This document shows positions 56,805 through 64,000 of a stretch of DNA of 64,000 bases, one piece after another (the stretch's first letter is position 1; every line of letters starts with the position of its first letter). The stretch spans positions 308,092 to 372,091 of the forward strand of contig NZ_ASXG01000196.1 in NCBI RefSeq assembly GCF_000411975.1, written 5' to 3'. Below the pieces are notes generated by a model. It did no database searches. It saw nothing but the letters and a program-made list of their open reading frames with translations, and was not told the origin of the DNA. The DNA is from Amycolatopsis orientalis DSM 43388 (GTDB lineage Bacteria > Actinomycetota > Actinomycetes > Mycobacteriales > Pseudonocardiaceae). A program made the translations under genes and the position numbers.

Positions 56805-57935
56805 ATGAGCATCGAAGAGGTCCGGCCGTCCGTCGGGGAGAGCGCGGGCGGGCGCGGCCGGGTCCAGGACCCCGCAGCAAACCGGCGTGCCGTCCTGGAC
56901 GCCGCCCGCCGGCTGTTCGCCGCGCGCGGGTACGAAGCCGCCACCCTGCGCGAAATCGCGGTTGAAGCGGGCGTGACGGCGGGTTCGGTGCTCGCGTACT
57001 TCGGGTCGAAAGACGGGCTCTTCCGCGCGGTCGTCGGCGGCGGCACGGGGATCGCCGTCGACATCGTCGGGGCGGCCGCGGACGGTCCGGAGCAGCTGCC
57101 CCGCGCGCTGGCCGAGGCTTATCTGCAACGGTGGGACCACACGCCGGCAGAGCACCCGTGGGTCGCGCTGATCCGCTCGGCGGTCACCCACGTGCCCAGC
57201 GCCGAACGGCTGCGAGTCATCCTCGAGGACCAGGTCACCGCGCCGCTGGCGGCCTTGCTCACGGGGGTGCCCGACGCGCGCGAGCGGATCGCGATCGTGC
57301 GCAGCGTGTTGTTCGGGGTGGTGATGGAGCGGTACCTGTTCGCGCACGAACCCGCGCGCTCGGTGCCGAGCGAGGTGTTCGCGCCCTACTTCGCCGAGGC
57401 GCTGTCGGCCGCGCTGGATCGCGCACACGCCCCGGCGGCGGACGCCGTTGACCACCTCCTGGCCGAGTGGCGGAGCGAATCGCCCGGCCTGGACGTGTCC
57501 GCGACGGCGGTTTTCGGGAGGCTGCATCGGTGTTCGGTCCTCTACCGCGAGTCGGTGAGCCGGATCGTCGAGGAGCACGGGATCAACCTGGCGGCGTTCG
57601 ACGTGCTGACCGGCCTGCGCCGCGCGGGCGCCCCGTACCGTCGCACCATCGGCGAGATCGCCGAAGCGGCGCTGGTCAGCCCGAGCGGCGTGACCCAGCG
57701 CGCGGACCGGCTCGAACAGGCGGGCCTGATCGTGCGCGAGCGGATCGACAAGGACCGCCGGATCGTCCATCTCCGGCTGACCGAACGCGGCCTCCACCTC
57801 GTAGACCGCGTGGCGAGCGCGCATTTCCCCAGAGAGAACGAGCTTCTGGGCGAGATGAAACCCGGGGAACGGGCCGCGTTGGCCAGATTGCTGGGAACGC
57901 TGGAGAAATCCTTGTCCGCGGCGGGTGCCGAGTAA
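56805..57935 (+). CDS. TetR-MarR fusion transcriptional regulator
   Basis: 376 residues in one uninterrupted frame. Residues 21-210 are a full TetR protein: HTH (AVLDAARRLFAARGYEAATLREIAVEAGVTAGSVLAYFGSK, in parts) and a ligand domain with the YLQRW and VPSAERLRVIL helices. Residues 216-372 are a full MarR protein: dimer helices, LAAFDVLTGLRRAG, recognition helix AEAALVSPSGVTQRADRLEQAGLI and the wing RERIDKDRRIVHLRLTERG. ATG 56805 is chosen as TetR homology begins near there and the operator lies just upstream. Two DNA-binding and two ligand-binding modules in one chain could integrate two signals. It is divergent from Mo operon 2. Confidence 0.87.
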   Translation: MSIEEVRPSVGESAGGRGRVQDPAANRRAVLDAARRLFAARGYEAATLREIAVEAGVTAGSVLAYFGSKDGLFRAVVGGGTGIAVDIVGAAADGPEQLPRALAEAYLQRWDHTPAEHPWVALIRSAVTHVPSAERLRVILEDQVTAPLAALLTGVPDARERIAIVRSVLFGVVMERYLFAHEPARSVPSEVFAPYFAEALSAALDRAHAPAADAVDHLLAEWRSESPGLDVSATAVFGRLHRCSVLYRESVSRIVEEHGINLAAFDVLTGLRRAGAPYRRTIGEIAEAALVSPSGVTQRADRLEQAGLIVRERIDKDRRIVHLRLTERGLHLVDRVASAHFPRENELLGEMKPGERAALARLLGTLEKSLSAAGAE

Positions 57936-58375
57936 CGGCCGGTCCGCAGCGGGGTCCGGACGGCGGGCAAGGTACGCGTCTTTGACCACCGGCGACGACA
58001 TTTCGCGCGGCCCCTGCGGCCGGCAGTCTGTCGTTGCATGCGCTGATGGGGCGAATCAGGCGCTTGGCAACGCGTTCAGCGCGACGGCCCGAGAGAAAGG
58101 CCGGTGCCCCACTGTGCGCGGCCGTCCGGTCCCGCAGCCTCACCGATCCGGCCGTGATGGCTGATGATCGTCGTTCCATCGTTGGCCGCGTTCGGTTCCG
58201 GTTGCCGGTGCTGGCCCGGGTGCGGATGGCGGCGCAGAGCGAAGTTGGAGTTCTTAATCGGTTCGCTGTTCTTAGCCCTGCTGTGTGCCCGAGAAGTTTG
58301 TGTTGAACTCGTCGTGGCGGGGGTTGGCAGTCGTCCGTCTCGCCGTTCTCGGTGCGAGTGGGGGATGCTGGCCTT
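57936..58375. other. Intergenic stretch without a recognisable gene
   Basis: Frames in this 440-base stretch are short and rich in Arg, Cys and Gly. A GC drop occurs at 58240-58330 with a locally AT-rich run. No repeat, hairpin with T-run or motif was identified. It separates the catabolic island from the lipoprotein and LacI region. Confidence 0.45.
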
Positions 58376-59323
58376 TTAACAGGTGTCGAATCGGGCGCGA
58401 AGCCGTTTCTGGACGTCGAGTGCCTCAGGTGTGTAGAACGCCTGGGGATTTTGCTCCCCGGCGGTGTCGGTGCGGTAGTGGCAGCCGGCCGCGTCGACGC
58501 TGCCGGCGAACTTCAACGCGGCGGAGTTCGCAGACTGCTCGTTGAGCTGCCAGGACACATACAGCGGGTGCGGCGGGCTCGGGCGCAGAGCCGTGATGGC
58601 GGCGGATAGGTCGGCGTAGGCCGTCTCGGGGTTGGCGATGTCGACGTCGAGGGCGGAGAGCTGGTTGCCGGCGACGCTGACGAAGCGGGGGCGGACCGGC
58701 AGGGAGGCCAGTTGTCCCCGAATCCGCTGTTCTGCGGCGGCATCGAAGGGGAAATCCACGTCCCAGTACAGCATCGACGTCGGGGGAGTGGCCGTGCCGC
58801 TCGACGGCGGTTCTACGCTGACTCGCATGGGCTTGGTGCCCAGTTGTGCTCGGACGGCGTTCAGCGTCGCTGCGTCGTCGGCGGTGTGCAGTTCCAACCG
58901 GTCCGCGGACCATTCCGCCGCGCTGTCCGCGACGGCGGTGCGGATCCCGCGGAGCGTTCGAGCGCGGTCCGCGAGCTGTGCCGGGTCGGGCGTGCCGTTC
59001 TCCCGAATCTTCATATTCGGGGCTACGACAAAGGTGGTCGTCTGCTGGTAGCCGGCGAAGTCGTTGGCCTTGAGCTGGATGAGTTTCCGGGACACGTCGG
59101 CGATCTGGTTCTCGGGTGCGGCGCTCATGGTGATCTCGAGGTCGTAGGAAGAGCCGGCCTCGTAACTGTTGTCGTAGACGGTGTAGACCTTCTCCACCCC
59201 GGGCGTCGCGCGCAGCTCAGCTTCGATCCGGTCCGCTTCCTGCTGGCGGTCGGGCAGGCCGGTGCAGCCGACCAGCACCGCCGCGGCGGTCAGGTGCACG
59301 AGCACGAGCTTGCGTCGAATCAC
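58376..59323 (-). CDS. Hypothetical lipoprotein
   Basis: 315 residues. The N-terminus MIRRKLVLVHLTAAAVLVGC is a lipoprotein signal with C20 in an LVGC lipobox, so the protein is anchored outside the membrane. The remainder has no domain I recognise; it consists of two similar-looking alpha-beta halves (SYDLEITMSAAP to LIQLKAN, and LYWDVDFPFDA to ITALRP), maybe a duplicated fold. Two cysteines late in the chain (GCHYRT and the C-terminal C) may form a disulfide. No operon partner. Confidence 0.72.
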   Translation of the reverse strand: MIRRKLVLVHLTAAAVLVGCTGLPDRQQEADRIEAELRATPGVEKVYTVYDNSYEAGSSYDLEITMSAAPENQIADVSRKLIQLKANDFAGYQQTTTFVVAPNMKIRENGTPDPAQLADRARTLRGIRTAVADSAAEWSADRLELHTADDAATLNAVRAQLGTKPMRVSVEPPSSGTATPPTSMLYWDVDFPFDAAAEQRIRGQLASLPVRPRFVSVAGNQLSALDVDIANPETAYADLSAAITALRPSPPHPLYVSWQLNEQSANSAALKFAGSVDAAGCHYRTDTAGEQNPQAFYTPEALDVQKRLRARFDTC

Positions 59324-59798
59324 CAGTGTCTCCCCTCGCTGTCGCCTTCACCGTAGTCGGACGGGGCGACGCACGGGTGACGACGGGACGCGATCAGCAT
59401 CAGCCAGTTGCGGTCGTGACTTGCGAGCGACTCCGTTGAACTGCAGCTCGTGGTCAACCAGCGACGCGGCCTCGCCAGCCTGAGCTCCGGATAACCTCCC
59501 ACCGCCTCGGCAGGGGCGATGGCAGTACGAGGCGAGTTCGACGGTCCCTTCCCTGCGAGTCCGTGTGTTGTCTGATCTGGCAACATTGCCCGGGCCCTCC
59601 GGTGTTTCTCGGACTCGACCGCGGCAGCGAGCGATCCTCTTTTCTCGAATATTTTCCGCGCCGGATGTGCACACCCGGCGGCGTCTCTTCCGGGGTGCGC
59701 ACCTCATCGCGGATGCGATGTCGCGGAGAGCAACGCGCCGCGTCGGGAGGCTGCTTTCGGCCAGATCTGGGGTTAGGGATATATCCCGAGAAACTCGG
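59324..59798. other. Intergenic stretch with short palindromes
   Basis: No gene is recognisable from 59324 to 59775. At 59776-59787 lies GGGATATATCCC, a perfect 12-base palindrome, immediately followed by CCGAG-AAA-CTCGG (59786-59798), which would form a small hairpin. These lie before the small reading frame at 59816 and may be its control region. Confidence 0.4.
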
Positions 59799-59815
59799 CT
59801 TAGCGTGTACAGACT

Positions 59816-60097
59816 TTGCTCGCCAGGTGCAGGCGCCTTCAGGAGACGTCGGTTTCCGTCGCCGGCGATCTCAACTCGATCATCGGGCCGACCGGGGGAG
59901 ACCAACGGTACGACAGCGAGGGGCACACAGGCTCGGCAGGCGAGGAACCCGGAGACGAACTGCCGCTCGAGGGTGAAGCGGAGCTTTCCGAGGCGGAGGT
60001 CGAGCCAGTCGACGGAGATCCGGAGCTGGGCGATTTGCCTCCCGGAACTTCGAACCGAGTCGTGTACGCGGAAGAACTCGGTCTGTTGAAGGAATGA
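59816..60097 (+). CDS. Small acidic hypothetical protein
   Basis: 93 codons from TTG to TGA. The middle part is strongly acidic (EGEAELSEAEVEPVDGDPELGD, in parts), the end is YAEELGLLKE. Codon third positions favour G/C moderately, and the acidic composition is unlike the Arg/Pro-rich noise in other frames, which supports coding. There is no good RBS before TTG 59816, and AGGAG at 59840 has no start codon after it. Function unknown. Confidence 0.3.
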   Translation: MLARCRRLQETSVSVAGDLNSIIGPTGGDQRYDSEGHTGSAGEEPGDELPLEGEAELSEAEVEPVDGDPELGDLPPGTSNRVVYAEELGLLKE

Positions 60098-60143
60098 CTG
60101 AGGCGCTACTGCGCCTTTCGCCGCGCCCGTTATCGCCGCGCGG

Positions 60144-60300
60144 CGGGAAGCAGTCAGGACGCGCGCGGAGCAAGCTCTCGCCGACGTGCACGTCGCTGCC
60201 GGCCGTCATCCTGATGTGGCAGCCGAGTTAAGTCCTTTGCGGACGACCGCGCGGAGTTGTTCGCTCGCCGGATCTGCTTGTACGGCAGGGTGGACGAGAT
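60144..60300 (+). pseudogene. Possible fragment of a BTAD/SARP-type activator
   Basis: One frame contains REAVRTRAEQALADVHVAAG then RHPDVAAELSPL, resembling the helix pairs of the bacterial transcriptional activation domain (pattern ADxxLAxGRHxEVxxEL). A frame change follows, with RAELFARRICLYGRVDE possibly continuing it. No DNA-binding part is present. A weak call. Confidence 0.35.
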
Positions 60301-60481
60301 CGGGTCGCTCGCCGGGTCCTGCGGCGAGGGATCGAGCGGTGCGATGAACGGCAGGCGCCGCTTCGGAGATGAGGTTTCCGCATGCAGCGATCGACAGATA
60401 CGTCGGCGGGACGTGTCTCTGGACGCTCGGGCGTTGACCGGGCGGTGGCCGGGCCTGGTCGCGGTTGCTCGGCAGCGGGGC

Positions 60482-61474
60482 TTATCGGCGGCGCTCGCCG
60501 GAGGCCGGTCCGGTGGAGTGCCGTGGGATGAGTGTGGGGGCTGCGACGAGGGTGCGGGGTGCGGTGCCGCGCGAGGCGGCGGCGAGCAGTTCGAGTGCGC
60601 CGGCGGCGATCTGTCCGAACGGGACTCGCACGGTGGTGAGCGGCACGGGGAGGCGGCGGACGATCGGGATGTCGTTGTAGCCCACGACGGACAGGTCGTC
60701 GGGCACCCGGAGCCCGAGGGCGTGCGCCGCGGCCATGACGCCGATGGCGGTGTTGTCGTTGACGGCGAAGATCGCGGTCGGCGGGGCTGCCCGGTCGAGC
60801 AGGGCTCGTCCGGCGGTCTCGCCGGACTCGATGGAGAAGGCGTTGCCGGCGACGAGGCTGTCGTCGGCGGCGATCCCCGCCCGGTCGAGAGCTTCGCGGT
60901 AGCCGGCCAGCCGCTCGAGGGCGCTGGAGGCGTAGCCCGGGCCGCCCACCAGGCCGATCCGCCGGTGGCCGAGGTCGAGCAGGTGCCGGACCGCCAGCTG
61001 CGCTCCGAGCCGGTCGTCGCCCACGGACGCGGGGCCGATCCCGTCGGTGCGCAGCGCGAGGGCGTGCGGCACGTCCTGGGCGGTCGGGGACCCCGCTCGC
61101 GCGGTGGTCAGGATCAGCCCGTCGACGCGGCGGCGCATCAGGGTTCGCACCGCGATCCGTTCGGTGTCAGGCTGGTCCTCGGTGGTGGCGACGATGGCGA
61201 ACATGTCGCGGGCGCCGGCCGCGGCGGCGATTTCCTCGTACAGCATCGCCATCACGGTGTCGGTGAGCCGGGGGACGATCACTCCAAGGGTGTTGGTGCC
61301 CGACCTGCGCAGCCCGGCCGCGAGCGGGTCCTTGACGTAGCCGAGTTCGGCCGCGACCTGCCGGACGCGTTCGGCGGTCGGGCTGGTGGAGCGGGGGAGG
61401 CGCTCGTCGAGCACGCGGGACACGGTGGACTTGCTGACCCCGGCCGCGCGGGCCACGTCGAGAATCGTTACCAC
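60482..61474 (-). CDS. LacI-family transcriptional regulator
   Basis: 330 residues. HTH at residues 3-25 (TILDVARAAGVSKSTVSRVL) with the hinge KDPLAAGLRRSGTNTLGVIVP, then the periplasmic-binding-protein-like sensor domain (FAVNDNTAIGVMAAAHALGLRVPDDLSVVGYNDI). The start is GTG 61474, right before VTILDVA. It is divergent from the aldolase gene with operator-type palindromes between them, so it likely represses the aldolase and transporter in answer to a sugar acid or similar ligand. Confidence 0.92.
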   Translation of the reverse strand: MVTILDVARAAGVSKSTVSRVLDERLPRSTSPTAERVRQVAAELGYVKDPLAAGLRRSGTNTLGVIVPRLTDTVMAMLYEEIAAAAGARDMFAIVATTEDQPDTERIAVRTLMRRRVDGLILTTARAGSPTAQDVPHALALRTDGIGPASVGDDRLGAQLAVRHLLDLGHRRIGLVGGPGYASSALERLAGYREALDRAGIAADDSLVAGNAFSIESGETAGRALLDRAAPPTAIFAVNDNTAIGVMAAAHALGLRVPDDLSVVGYNDIPIVRRLPVPLTTVRVPFGQIAAGALELLAAASRGTAPRTLVAAPTLIPRHSTGPASGERRR

Positions 61475-61544
61475 AGACTCAGGCTACTGGGCGGCGCGGG
61501 CGTTCCGGGTCCGCTGTTGACGGCGGGGCGGGTTTGCCGCAAGC

Positions 61545-61574
61545 TATGGGAACGTTCCCGGAATCGTTCCCATA
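61545..61574. promoter_or_regulatory. Nested LacI-type operator
   Basis: TATGGGAACG at 61545-61554 has its exact complement at 61565-61574. Inside it, GGGAACGTTCCC (61548-61559) is itself a perfect palindrome with the central CG of LacI-family sites, and GGAATCGTTCCC follows at once. Two overlapping sites lie 26-60 bases before ATG 61601. TTGACG at 61517 may be part of the aldolase promoter. Confidence 0.75.
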
Positions 61575-61600
61575 GGTTCTCGACGACAGGAGTTTTCGTC

Positions 61601-62512
61601 ATGAAGCTGGATCTCCGCGGCCTCAATCCCGCCCCGGTCACCCCGTTCACCCCGGATGGCGAGGTGGACCACGCGGCGATGGCCAAGCTCGGCGGCTGGC
61701 TGGCGAGCCACGACGGCGTCACGAGCCTGGTCATCCTCGGCCACGCGGGCGAGGGCACGTTCCTGACCCAGGAGGAGCAGGTCGCGACTATCGCCAACCT
61801 GGCCGGGGCGGTCGACCTCCCGGTGATCGCGGGCATCACCGGCGAGGGCACCGCGGTCGCGGTCGCGGAGGCCAAGCGCGCCGTCGCGGCCGGCGCGAAG
61901 GCCGGGCTGGTCTACCCGTCGCACGGCTGGCTGCGCTTCGGCTACCAGGCCGGCGCGCCGCAGGAGCGGTACCGGGCGATCTACGAGGAGACCGGGCTGC
62001 CCTGCATCCTGTTCCAGTACCCGGACAACACCAAGGCGAACTACGACCTGGACACCCAGCTGGAGATCGCGGCGCAGGACGGCGTGTTCGCCACCAAGAA
62101 CGGGGTGCGCAACATGCGCCGCTGGGACACCGAGATCCCGGTGCTGCGCCGCGAGCAGCCGGACCTGCAGATCCTCTCGTGCCACGACGAGTACCTGCTG
62201 CACACCATGTTCGACGTCGACGGCCTGCTGGTCGGGTACGGCGGCCTCGCGCCGGAGCCGCTTCTGGAGCTGGTCGCCGCGGGCAAGGCCCGCGACTACC
62301 CCGCGGCCCGCGCCGTGCACGACCGCCTGCTGCCGGTCACCAAGGCGGTTTACCACCGCGGTTCCCACATGGAGGGCACAGTCGCGCTCAAGCTCGGCCT
62401 CAAGGCCCGCGGCATCCTCGAACACGCTGGAGTCCGCTCGCCGCTGATCGATCTTTCTGCCGAGGCCGAGGAAGAAATCGTGCAGGCGCTCAAGAGCGCG
62501 GAACTGGTCTGA
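61601..62512 (+). CDS. Dihydrodipicolinate synthase-family aldolase/lyase
   Basis: 303 residues, TIM barrel. GHAGEGTFLT is the substrate-binding GxxGE motif, Y in LFQYPDN the catalytic tyrosine and K in FATKNGVRN the Schiff-base lysine. The family includes 4-hydroxy-tetrahydrodipicolinate synthase, N-acetylneuraminate lyase, KDG aldolase and trans-o-hydroxybenzylidenepyruvate aldolase. Catabolic context with LacI and an MFS carrier argues for a lyase of a 2-keto acid. ATG 61601 follows ACAGGAG. Confidence 0.88.
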   Translation: MKLDLRGLNPAPVTPFTPDGEVDHAAMAKLGGWLASHDGVTSLVILGHAGEGTFLTQEEQVATIANLAGAVDLPVIAGITGEGTAVAVAEAKRAVAAGAKAGLVYPSHGWLRFGYQAGAPQERYRAIYEETGLPCILFQYPDNTKANYDLDTQLEIAAQDGVFATKNGVRNMRRWDTEIPVLRREQPDLQILSCHDEYLLHTMFDVDGLLVGYGGLAPEPLLELVAAGKARDYPAARAVHDRLLPVTKAVYHRGSHMEGTVALKLGLKARGILEHAGVRSPLIDLSAEAEEEIVQALKSAELV

Positions 62513-62633
62513 GCGTGGCGTGCCGGCGGCGCGCCCGCGTCGCCGGCGCCACTCCCCGGCGTTCCCTCGCCGGGTCGGCGACAATGCAGTCCCCACGACT
62601 CCGCACCGCAGCGGAGGGCGAGGAAGCGAATCC

Positions 62634-64000
62634 ATGACGACTTTCGCTGGTCGCGGTCCCGACGCGGCTGACCGGGCCAATGCCGAGCTGGTGGCCCGGC
62701 TGGAACGGATCCCGGTCACCCGCCGGATGCGGGCCATCCGGCTCATCATCGGGGCCGCCACGTTCTTCGACGCCTACACCGTGCTGGTCATCGCGTTCGC
62801 GATGCCCCAGCTCTCCGCCGAATGGCATTTGTCCGCCGCCGAGGTCGGGCTGATCCTCTCGGCCGGCTACCTCGGCCAGTTCATCGGCGCGATCCTCTTC
62901 GGCTGGCTCGCCGAGCGGATCGGCCGTTCGCGCACCCTGCTCGTCACGATCGTGCTGTTCGTGTCGATGGACGTCGCCTGCCTGTTCGCCTGGAACGGGG
63001 CCGCGATGCTGGCGTTCCGGTTCCTGCAGGGCATCGGCACCGGCGGCGAGGTGCCGGTCGCGAGCGCGTACATCAACGAGTTCGTCGGCGCCCGCAGACG
63101 CGGCCGGTTCTTCCTCGTCTACGAAGTGATCTTCCCCGTCGGCTTGCTGTTCGCCGGTTTGGCGGGCTATTTCCTGGTGCCGGAGTTCGGGTGGCGGGCG
63201 CTGTTCGTGGTCGGGCTCGTCCCCGCCGTGCTGATGATCCCGTTGCGCGCTCTGATGCCCGAATCCCCGCGATGGCTCGCCGCCACGGGCAAGTTCGAGC
63301 GGGCCGACACGGTCGTGTCGATGCTCGAACGGGAGGCGGTGAAGGAGGGCAAGCCGCTGCCCGCGCCGGTCGTCGCGCCCCCGGCGCGCCCGAGTCCAGC
63401 CGCTTCCGGCGGGTGGCGGGAGCTCTTCCGCGGCATGTACCTCAAGCGGACGCTGATGCTGTGGGCGCTGTGGATCACCGTGTACGTCGTCAACAACGGC
63501 CTCGTCACGTGGCTGCCCACCCTCTACCGGCAGGTGTTCGACCTCCCGCTCAAGACCAGCCTGCTCTACGGCTGGATCACCTCCGCGGTCGGAGTCGTCG
63601 CGTCCGTCGTCTGTGCCTTCAGCATCGACAAGGTCGGCCGGAAACGCTGGTACGCCATCGCTTTCCTGGCCACGGTCGTGCCGCTGGCGGTCCTGGCCGC
63701 GCTCGGCGCCACCTCGGCGATCCAGGTCGTCGTTCTCGCCCCGATCGCCTACGCGATTCTCCAGACCATCGCCTTCTCCCTTTACCTGTACTCGGCCGAG
63801 CTGTACCCCACCCGCCTGCGCGCGGTGGGCACCGGTTTCGGCAGCGCATGGCTCCGCGCCGCGTCGTCGGCCGGCCCCTTGCTCGTCGGCCTCGTCGTCT
63901 CCGGCCTGGGCATCCGGTGGGTCTTCGCCGCGTTCGCCGCCGTGGCACTCGTCGGCGGCGTCGTGACTGTCCGGTACGCGATCGAGACCAAAGGCCAGGT
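62634..64000 (+). CDS. MFS transporter, metabolite:H+ symporter type, 3' end cut by window
   Basis: 455 codons are visible and the frame remains open at the window end. ATG 62634 follows GAGGGCGAGGAAG. Twelve spans are legible; LAERIGRSR is the loop 2-3 motif and GIGTGGEVPVASAYINEFVGARRRGR the signature after span 4, with PESPRWL between halves. This is the sugar-porter-like branch with many aromatic or carboxylate carriers. It probably imports the substrate of the aldolase upstream under LacI control. The 120 bases between the two genes hold no hairpin of note. Confidence 0.88.
   Translation, partial: MTTFAGRGPDAADRANAELVARLERIPVTRRMRAIRLIIGAATFFDAYTVLVIAFAMPQLSAEWHLSAAEVGLILSAGYLGQFIGAILFGWLAERIGRSRTLLVTIVLFVSMDVACLFAWNGAAMLAFRFLQGIGTGGEVPVASAYINEFVGARRRGRFFLVYEVIFPVGLLFAGLAGYFLVPEFGWRALFVVGLVPAVLMIPLRALMPESPRWLAATGKFERADTVVSMLEREAVKEGKPLPAPVVAPPARPSPAASGGWRELFRGMYLKRTLMLWALWITVYVVNNGLVTWLPTLYRQVFDLPLKTSLLYGWITSAVGVVASVVCAFSIDKVGRKRWYAIAFLATVVPLAVLAALGATSAIQVVVLAPIAYAILQTIAFSLYLYSAELYPTRLRAVGTGFGSAWLRAASSAGPLLVGLVVSGLGIRWVFAAFAAVALVGGVVTVRYAIETKGQ

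Noticed and set aside
61548..61571. S-type TetR operator before the aldolase (GAACGTTC is present)
   Set aside because: The larger symmetry GGGAACGTTCCC and the divergent lacI gene fit a LacI site better, and the GATA and GGT flanks of S sites are missing.
1..64000. CRISPR array, tRNA or rRNA genes, prophage or conjugation genes
   Set aside because: No regularly spaced direct repeats, no cloverleaf with TTCRA-type T-loop, no rRNA-like sequence and no integrase, portal or relaxase motifs were seen.

Overview
The window is about 70% GC or more, uses many GTG and TTG starts, and packs genes into operons joined by ATGA or GTGA overlaps. Together with secreted chorismate mutase, NCS1 permease, IclR/GntR/TetR regulators and acid-rich actinobacterial-type proteins, this points to an actinomycete chromosome, most likely Pseudonocardiaceae (Amycolatopsis-like); the taxon is an inference. 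Apart from the edges and a few degenerate patches, nearly the whole 64 kb is a catabolic island for aromatic and N-heteroaromatic compounds.

Layout. 0-10 kb: a truncated PLP decarboxylase, an extended SDR, a decayed threonine dehydratase, an aldo/keto reductase, a secreted chorismate mutase, an Ohr peroxidase, two TetR regulators, and a meta-cleavage unit (C-C hydrolase, type I extradiol dioxygenase, truncated SDR). 10.8-19.6 kb: one operon with an aromatic-acid MFS transporter, a cysteine hydrolase, an alpha/beta hydrolase, a flavin monooxygenase and a hydantoinase/acetone-carboxylase-type HyuA-HyuB pair. 19.6-21.2 kb: a gene graveyard (TetR, flavoprotein disulfide reductase, amidohydrolase and IS3 transposase remnants) around an intact DUF308 membrane protein. 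21.2-30.5 kb, minus strand: a second HyuA-HyuB pair, a LigA/LigB class III dioxygenase, an amidase, two hydrolases and an IclR regulator.

30.9-47.6 kb, plus strand: an NCS1 permease, four SDR-type genes and an OYE-type reductase, followed by a 13-gene operon with a Rieske oxygenase, a NuoF-like flavoprotein and ferredoxin, a NicX-type 2,5-dihydroxypyridine dioxygenase homologue, a LigA-LigB fusion dioxygenase, a nitrilase, a GntR regulator and maleate isomerase. 47.6-56.6 kb, minus strand: two complete molybdenum hydroxylase sets (CoxM-S-L-G order). 56.8-64 kb: a TetR-MarR fusion regulator, a lipoprotein, a LacI regulator, a DHDPS-family aldolase and an MFS transporter cut by the window end.

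How it fits together. Three families of repeated operator-like palindromes divide the island into regulons: (1) TAGTGATCGCTA-type sites over the -10 boxes of the SDR, chorismate mutase, meta-cleavage and AAHS-Hyu operons; (2) GATAGAACGTTCGGT-type sites, twice in pairs exactly 52 bp apart, at ohr, a tetR and the DUF308 gene; (3) AGTGTATCCACT-type sites at the NCS1 operon, the Rieske/NicX operon and the first Mo-hydroxylase operon, which I assign to the GntR protein. The third regulon looks like one pathway: uptake, Mo-dependent hydroxylation of an N-heterocycle, Rieske dihydroxylation, dehydrogenation, two different ring cleavages, amide hydrolysis, and maleate to fumarate. That combination is the best candidate here for an undescribed system.
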